NCBI RefSeq assembly: GCF_033568475.1
Contig: NC_133121.1
Span: forward strand, 132,464,375-132,528,374
From: Henckelia pumila
Lineage: Eukaryota > Streptophyta > Magnoliopsida > Lamiales > Gesneriaceae
DNA length: 64,000 nt
Direction: 5' to 3'
Shown: positions 56,863-64,000 of the stretch, one piece after another
Layout of the letters: every line of letters starts with the position of its first letter
Position numbering within the stretch: the stretch's first letter is position 1
Position numbers and translations under genes: made by a program
Notes under the pieces: generated by a model
The model's database searches: none
What the model saw: only the letters and a program-made list of their open reading frames with translations
What the model was told of the DNA's origin: nothing

Positions 56863-57892
56863 TTGAATTGTACATTTTTTTAATTTTATTAAAATGTTTT
56901 AACTCTTGAAATAAATATAAATTATACTAAATTTTAAAATTAATATTGTAGTTATTTTTTTTGAACTCATATTGTAGTATTTATTAGTTTGCATTATTTT
57001 TGTGAATTATATACCATGCATTTGTTAATGATAACATAATTTTTATAATATAAAAATATTATTTGAACTTCATTTATTTACTTAAAAATAAATAAACTAT
57101 TAAGATTAAACGTGCATATTTATTATTTATTTAAAAAAGATATATAATTTTTACTAAATTTTGATAATAATATTCTATTTTTTAAAAAAATAATTTTTAT
57201 AACACCAAATTATTGGATGTATTTTACATAAAATTGAATTATATATATATATATATATATATTCGAGTATGGAGACGGGGACGAGAAATCACCGATTAAA
57301 AATAATGAGGAATAGAGCGGAAATGGAGATTGGTTTTGTATTCAAGGATGAGATTTCCAGTATCTCTAGCGATTATGTTCGTTCTGAATGAATTAAGTAA
57401 TTAATTAAAGATAAATTTGGTTTAAATTGCCTTAAAAAAAACTTTGGATCTCTAAATTCAAATTTAAATTTGCAATCAATCTCTGTCGTTAAAAATTTGT
57501 TTGCAACATGTCTTTTTTCATATGAAAATCGGTACAAAATATTGCAAATATGATATTAATATATGATATTTAAGTATCGACTCTTCTAGATCTGATATTA
57601 ATATTAACAACAAATTCGTCTACTCTTAAATGAAAATCGACCAAAAAAAACATTGAAATTAGATACTAATATATGATATTTGATCAGTATCAACTGTTTC
57701 AGATATGATACTAATACATGATGTGTGAGTGCGAACACATATTTGTCTTGAAAGACACTAATTAAAATTTAAGTTTGAGTTTGAAGATTTTTACCAATTA
57801 AATAAAGACAAAATAGACCATTTGTTGGTAGCCAGTAAGTTTTAAATTTTAAAAATATATTATTGAGATTTTATATATCAAAAATCAATATT
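55651..57892. other. Intergenic between convergent WOX1 and PEAMT, with long (TAA)n
   Basis: Contains WOX1 3' sequence and a (TAA)n run of about 27 units (56782-56863). The run sits in a low-complexity block (about 56600-57330) with CCCGAACTCGTCCCG-like words on the left and GGAGACGGGGACGAG on the right. That block looks like a worn non-autonomous element. No gene seen. Confidence 0.5.
56782..56863. repeat. (TAA)n microsatellite, about 27 units
   Basis: Uninterrupted trinucleotide run, likely polymorphic within the species. Confidence 0.92.
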
Positions 57893-58200
57893 TTTTTTAA
57901 GTACAAGATTACAAGTAATTAATTACAACAAAGTAATGAAATTGTTCGCACAACCGACGCGACTTGAGTATTGATCCGAGACTTGCTTATCTCGGGCAAA
58001 AAAATTACTTAAATTTATCTAAATAAATTATGAAAAATACCCACAATCAACGGAAATCGAACCTGATACCAATCGATCTCATGACCTCACTCTTAGCCAT
58101 TGGAAAAATACCCACAATCAACAGAAATCGAACCTGATACCAATCGATCTCATGACCTCACTCTTAGCCATTGGGCTAAGGGCTCATGAAACCAATGTCC
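57893..58200 (-). mobile_element. tRNA-derived SINE with a duplicated promoter head
   Basis: On the - strand an A-box-like TAGCCCAATGG (within 58167-58178) is followed after about 33 bp by a B box GGTTCGATTTC (58123-58134), the spacing of a tRNA-type internal promoter. The body runs left to TTGTACTT and a short poly-A tail near 57893, a typical plant SINE end. A 71-bp unit carrying the B box and part of the A box is duplicated (58032-58102 and 58103-58173), so a second B box lies at 58052-58063. No target duplication could be identified with confidence. I cannot name the family. Confidence 0.65.
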
Positions 58201-59007
58201 TTTTATGTCATGTTGGATATTTTTTGAATAAAAATAATAATTATTATATCCATGATATCCGTATGCGATTCTTATGACGTCTCTCTATCATCTGTCCGTG
58301 CAAAAACATTACCGATGCAACATAATTGGCAAAGTTAGAATTGAAAAAAGGTCATTGTCATTTCCAATGCCTTTGTCTAATGAATCTTTATCGGATGGCA
58401 CACTATTCTTTGTGTAAGCAAACACAAATTATTTTGCCAGCAGTTTCCAAAAGGGAAGACAAGGGGTTCCGGTACTTGTAATTTCTTGAATTTGGGACTT
58501 CCAAAACATGTTTTTGGTTGGAGAAACTGGATGTATACAACACCACTTGCTACTCAGGGTTCAAGTCCTAGCATCTCCTCCGGAGACTTTCGAATGAAAA
58601 CAGCGTTTAGGGAGAGGCGATGAACGGGGAGATGTTCGACTTATCTACTGCTATTCTAGCAGGGGTTGATGTTCAGATGCGCGTAAGCCCGTGTTTGATG
58701 AGCGTTGTCACAAGTAATATCAGTTCAATTTTTACACGATGTTTATTTTGCATACATCTCACAATATCAAATGCAAAGTAGCATTGGCTTAAGTTATCAA
58801 AATGTCAAGGTACCGAATTACTACTGTTACATATTGAAACACAATAGAAATTTGTTTATTTCAGACAGAATTGTTGACAATTTGTGTTGTTTTTATTGGG
58901 CACAAATAAGAGACACGTAAAGGAAATAGAGTACCTGAAGAAAGATGTCACTTTCTTTTTATTTTTAATGAAAGTAACGGAATTTTGAGGGGGGGGAAAA
59001 AAAGATT
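58201..59007. other. Intergenic, downstream of PEAMT
   Basis: The right part holds the PEAMT 3' untranslated region. The remainder has no recognisable gene or repeat. Confidence 0.5.
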
Positions 59008-62000
59008 TCACTTTTTCTTGGCAACGAAGAGCCCCCACTTCTGCTCCCCAGAAGAGCTCCTCACAAGCTTAGCCTTCCAACCTCCAACTATTTCATTGTA
59101 GTCTTCCTGCAGACGAGAAACGAGCAGACGAAACACTAAGTGAATGGGCAAAATCTAGGAATAAATTAAGAGGTACGATAAGTGTAAAGGAATAAAAACG
59201 TACTTCCGAGAAGTCATTCGTAAATGTTTCCTTGTCCTTCTCCACAACATTCAATTCCTTCTCAAGAACTTTGATAAACTAGAACCAAGAGAGTACCAAG
59301 TTTAACTATGTCTATGAGATTGATTAAGGTTTGAGCCAAAAATATTGATATGTAATGAAATGAGGTATGAAGCATTTCCTGGTATGAATCACTATAGTTT
59401 GCTCACAACAACAATAAATTTGAAAAATAGAAAGGGTATGATGTATTTTCGGAAAGAAAAAAAGAAGGTACAGATAAAATTTGAAAAAAGGAGAAATCAT
59501 GAGAAATAAAGCGCGAGGAGATCAATGAGCACCTGATCAGTTCGGTCCTCAGCAACAACCTCATCAAACCCAGATTCACGAAGCATCTTTAATTAAAAGA
59601 AAAAAAATACAGCAATGCCTTCTGTGAGATCATTATATTATAACTTGTGAAGAAAATGAATATCGCTGCCTTTAGACACACCTGGCCATAAGCTTTAATA
59701 TCATGTAGATCATATCCCCTTTGCTCAATATACTGAGAAAATTCAGCAGATGGAGATCCAGCACTTCGGCAATAATCACTGATGAGGACTTTGCCTCCTG
59801 GTTTCAGCCACTTGTAGAATGATCGAAATAATGCAGGTTTGTCCTAAACAAAACCACATTTATACAGCAGATTAGAAATAACAGAGCTTGGAACTCCATA
59901 AGTAAAATTCAATATTTACAAAAATCATAGAATACAATCACTGCAAATTTTCAATCAAATTGGTCTTAGAATCTCTTATTTTAATCATGTTTCCAGTTAG
60001 GTGAATCAATGAGAAGTGAGGCAGTAAGCAGTGCTTTTAACAGAAGCAGTCACAGATCTTTTATTTGACAAAATTTGTCACAAGTTTAGATTTATTTCAA
60101 TGAAGTCTATCATATTGAGAAGAATGAAATGGCTTAGAAAAATTCAGGGAAAGAATGTTACTTGAATGTGAAGAATTGTGTCACGGCTATAGATCACATC
60201 AAAGGAGCCAACAGGATATTGTTTCGTGGTGCAGTCAGCAACCTCGAATTCAACAGCACATTTGAGACCAATGGCACGCTCAAGAGCAAAAGAAACCATA
60301 TTGACGGAGAGGTCAATGCCAACAACATGAACGTCATACTTATCAGCCATGTAAAAATCACCTCCTCCAATGCCACAACCCACGTCTAAGACTTTTTGAC
60401 CAGGCTGGAGATCCAATTTAGATACAAATTCTTTTGTGGTATCTGCTTATAAACAGAAGATCAGTTAATGAAACTATAACATAGCATTAATTTCTAATCT
60501 TCCAAATATTCATTCAAGAAATTTTTGGCAATATTATAAATGGTGTTTTGTAAAGATTGGTGATGAAAGAACTAACAAAGCAGATGAGATGCACAGAAAG
60601 TCACACACTCTAGATCCTCAATGCTAGAAACATTATCTAAGTTTAATTTTGTGCACAAAATCCAGCTGGTTAGGAAATTTTGTTAGAGGAAACATACCAA
60701 TCCCTCCAGTGCTCACGAAACCATGCCCAAAGACACGCTCGTAGCGCAATATGCCACTGCATTTATATTGGACAGTATCCAAGAACTTCTGGAATCCCCT
60801 GTCAGTGTCTGAGCTAATCTTCTGCCAAATCCAGCAAATCTGCCAAATGTAAATATACATTAAACATCAATTTCTATTCTTACTATTTTCATTTCTATAA
60901 ATAAGGAGCAATCTTTGTGGACTGGTTCTGAGAGTGGCAAAAGATGGAATTCAAATATGCATCAATTTCCGGATTTAACCCTGTGTCGTACCACTAATGG
61001 ACTCAGAGACAATAACAAACCTGATTTTGATTTTTTTTGTTTTTGACATAAGCTCCAATGCACTTGCAACCAATAAGAGCAAGTTCGAACAAGTTCCCAG
61101 AATCATCATACAAATGACTTTCTTTAAACACCTGCAAGACCAGTACATTTAGGAATCAATATCATGCTTGAATAAACATCCAATAAATCAGCATAGGTTG
61201 AGCGCAATTTCCAAATAATACTCAGCATGCAGTCATAAATAAGCTCCTTTGAATAATTATTTTCCAGTCAACTGTTTAGCAAATCAGACACAAAGGCATG
61301 GAAGCAATCATCAACTGGGGTTAGGATGAAACTTATCAACCTTTTTCTACAAGTCAATTTGGGAGAAATACTCCGTTAGTTTCTTTATGAAATTTTGTGA
61401 CCAAGATGGCAGCAAAAGTACTGCAAGCTGAAGTCATGATAGGAGGGCGAAGCTATAAGAGTACATGATGATATATCAAGAGTTGGTTATGAACAAACAA
61501 ATGTAGATAAAACTGAAACCTTGGTATAAAATCTTGGTTCGCGGTAATGAGTAGGGTTGTTCTTTCTCTTGTGGTCTCCAGACTGATGGAAACATGATTC
61601 TCTGAAAAATATATAGCCACCAACTTTTAACCATTTGATCATTCTCTCAGCAAGACTCTCAACCTGCAAAAGAATAGAACAGAGCAAATTTAAAACAAAA
61701 TTAAAAATAAAATAAAAAAATGAAGCCACAAATTTGACGATAAAGATTCCAAAAATAAACAAAATTCAGAAAGGATTTTGTGAAGGTCCCCAAACGTGGA
61801 TTAAAAATATTACCTCCCTGTCTGAGAGATACATAAGCAGCCAGTTCGAAAATATTAAGTCTAAAGACTGTTCTGAGAAGTTCAGTTCTGGGGAAGTCAC
61901 GTCAGCACATATAAACTTGACATTCTTATGATGTCCGTTTATGCTTTCATTCTATAAACAAAGAATTAAAAACTTACTCCCAATATAACTAAGAGAAAAT

Positions 62001-63554
62001 TTTGAAACTAGAACCACAAAAGCTAAGGTTTTGCACAAGGTTACGTACCTTTTTTATGACACTTTCAATGAAGTCAAGTGCAATAAGTTGGCTAGCCTTG
62101 TCAGCTAACTCACTAGTGAAACGGCCAATACCAGCACCCAATTCCAGAACTGACTTTCCCTCGTACGGAGGAAGAAGGGAAAGTACCTGATAAGAATTAC
62201 GAGCAAGATGAGTTTGGAATCACTTCCTAGTCCAATGGAGAAGTATGACAACTCAATTTACTAGCACTCAGATGAGTTGGTAATTAGCAAGATTAAACAT
62301 TATCTTTTGAAAGGAAACATCTGTAGATTATATGTGAATTGATATGGTAAAACATAAAACCGTGATGGTGTAAAGGTTAGCTATAATGCTACAAGATAAA
62401 TTAACTTTACACAACAACTCTCAGGTTTGCATTTCAGAAGCATGCTGATAAAGTGAGCACGGGACCTGATTAACACATAAAGATAATACTTGATAATTGC
62501 ACAGCCTAAGGGCAAATATAAGTCATATAATAAGAATCACTACCAGATCTAAGAGGCAAGAACTAAATTGGACGTGTAAATTGCACAGCCTACATTCAGA
62601 TTTCATGGCAAAGTTCCGTTTGGTGCCATAAAATATTGCTGAAAGAGGCTCTGAGGCTGAATGTAACCTGTTAGCATTGTTACTTTATATTTATTGGTCT
62701 TGGAGAAACCAAATGGCTGTAAGACCTCCGTAAGCTAATTTTTAGAACCAGTAAGCTTTTACACATTTGAATTTCAAATGTTATTATTCTTGCAGTTCAA
62801 AAAATTTCGAAGCGAAAGCTGACTGATTATGACAAGAACAACGCATATGAATACTCCAATAAAATAAGACCACTCTCACATATTGCACCTCTGTTTCATA
62901 ACTACAGACGCAAAATATCATTATTACCTTACATCAACTCCAAACTGCATAAGGTTTTTTAGAAGTTTAAATATTTATGCATGAACAATAAATTATATCC
63001 ACCCAATTTGGGTTCCAAATAATCCAACAAAAAGCCATTTAGCTGAAAATGGTAGCAACAACGATATCCTTAAGAAAAAGGAGGAAAAACAAATTAAAAG
63101 ATTGTAACTTTGAACTATCCTGCATCAGAACCGAAGAAACAAAAGCACAATTTATGCCCGGAAAGAGTTTGCTTAAAAGAATAAAATTTGCTGGGAGTCC
63201 ATTCCCCTAATACAAAAATAAAAAAACATTGTCATATCTAATCCACGGCACTTATCATATGCATTTTACAAAATGTGTCAAATGAGAGTTCAACACCCAA
63301 AAAAAAATTTACATCAAACCTCTGGTCTCTCTTCTTTGTCAAGGTCAGAGGCTTTGGAATCAAGCATCATAGCCTCCACAGTCAGATCAACAGAGTGCTC
63401 GATCCAATAACTCTTTTGCAGCTCACGCTCTTGCTCTGTAGTTTCAAATCGCAAAACAAGAAGGAATTTCTCTTAAAATCAAACAAACCCAATACATTAA
63501 ATCCCCTAAAACATCTAAAAATCTTGGATTTCGTAAACATTTACCTGTAGCCAT
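59008..63554 (-). CDS. PEAMT: Phosphoethanolamine N-methyltransferase (choline synthesis)
   Basis: Twelve exons: 63554-63545, 63435-63320, 62186-62049, 61951-61814, 61663-61520, 61131-61021, 60839-60698, 60442-60162, 59843-59682, 59586-59533, 59278-59204 and 59106-59008; 489 residues. The cytosolic enzyme methylates phosphoethanolamine three times with S-adenosylmethionine to phosphocholine, the committed route to choline and phosphatidylcholine. Two methyltransferase domains stand in tandem, as in all plant enzymes. The N-terminal one has [11 protein letters not shown] (about 55-65) and does the first methylation. The C-terminal one has [15 protein letters not shown] (about 284-298) and SRDTILHIQ. 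The end [20 protein letters not shown] is family-typical. The first coding exon has only ten bases (ATG GCT ACA G). A 25-residue upstream ORF lies in the leader. Nothing looks broken. Confidence 0.96.
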
Positions 63555-63665
63555 GATGATGACGATATGCAGCAGCACTGATTCCAAGTGACGAAGACTA
63601 GGTATTTAGTAATCGGGCTTTTCTTCTTTTCCAGATGGTATCTGAAACAAAACGGTAAATGGAGG

Positions 63666-63743
63666 CTAAAACCCCTCAATGGCAACGCGTGATCTCGAAA
63701 ATGACCTTGATCTTCGGTTATGGGATCTCCCTTTTTGATGCAT
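63666..63743 (-). CDS. Conserved-type 25-residue upstream ORF of PEAMT
   Basis: In the PEAMT leader an ATG at 63743 opens MHQKGRSHNRRSRSFSRS followed by RVAIEGF and stops at TAG (63666-63668), 111 bases before the main start codon. Arabidopsis NMT1/XPL1 has an upstream ORF of 25 codons (CPuORF30) known to lower translation when phosphocholine is high. The position, the length and the Arg/Ser-rich sequence fit that peptide as I recall it. It would be the feedback switch for the gene below it. Confidence 0.88.
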   Translation of the reverse strand: MHQKGRSHNRRSRSFSRSRVAIEGF

Positions 63744-64000
63744 CAGCTAAAGTTGCAGGATAAATGGGATTTACAGAGACAATAGGAGAAGAAGAAGATC
63801 ATAAAACTGAAGATTGCGATTGTATCAAGATCGAGCTTATGTCGAGCTCAAAGGGTAGGATGAATTGCAGAGGGGAAGCTTTTCAAGATCGAGCATTTAC
63901 TTCAGCTGTATACAATCATGTACTATTTTATTGTTAATATTGAATTAAAGTAATACTCCCTCTCTTTTTCAGGCGTATATTGGTAAAAAAATATTAAAAA
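63744..64000. promoter_or_regulatory. PEAMT distal leader and promoter
   Basis: The stretch begins with purine-rich leader (GAAGAAGAAG on the + strand near 63787) and passes into AT-rich DNA after about 63900. Transcription of PEAMT should start here. No second gene is visible before the window ends. Confidence 0.45.

Noticed and set aside
58032-58173. CRISPR-like direct repeat
   Set aside because: Only two adjacent units without spacers, in a plant nuclear SINE with tRNA-type boxes.

Overview
This is nuclear DNA from a flowering plant. It is AT-rich, the genes have many GT-AG introns, and every protein is a plant type: a REF6-class histone demethylase, WOX1, a two-domain phosphoethanolamine methyltransferase, and MIR159. 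A eudicot is certain in practice. An asterid, perhaps Lamiales, is a guess from the style of the repeats. Exon chains were assembled by eye from splice sites and family knowledge, and all seven multi-exon genes with a recognised family (plus the two-exon small gene) give an uninterrupted frame whose total length is a multiple of three.

Layout, left to right. 1-3.5 kb: repeats, including a 731-bp hAT-type element with a perfect 8-bp target duplication. 3.5-10.8 kb (-): REF6-like H3K27 demethylase. 12.0-15.5 kb (+): SURF1, divergent from REF6. 16.5-17.2 kb (-): small GC-rich protein of the At3g17950 family. 17.2-20.1 kb: several copies of one terminal-inverted-repeat family. 20.1-22.9 kb (+): galactose mutarotase. 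24.2-32.0 kb (-): translation release factor eRF3. 35.8-36.7 kb (+): MIR159. 39.5-41.9 kb (+): RACK1. 43.7-52.5 kb: a fossil Ty1/copia element (- strand) carrying two nested solo LTRs of Ty3/gypsy type. 53.1-55.7 kb (+): WOX1. 57.9-58.2 kb (-): tRNA-derived SINE with a duplicated promoter head. 59.0-63.7 kb (-): phosphoethanolamine N-methyltransferase with a 25-residue upstream ORF.

The genes are not an operon, but their order is informative. SURF1, the At3g17950-like gene, mutarotase, eRF3, MIR159, RACK1, WOX1 and PEAMT correspond, as far as I remember the Arabidopsis map, to genes clustered at At3g17910-18130 and in its duplicate At1g18070-18080, where MIR159b also lies between eRF3 and RACK1A. 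The window therefore looks like the unfractionated ancestral block. REF6 is the one gene I cannot place in that block.

The regulatory points of most interest are the PEAMT upstream ORF, a pair of inverted REF6-type binding motifs in a hairpin upstream of REF6 itself, a GC-AG intron in WOX1, and an array of about ten near-palindromic 17-mers just upstream of the TATA box in one solo LTR. I saw no sign of a wholly unknown gene system.
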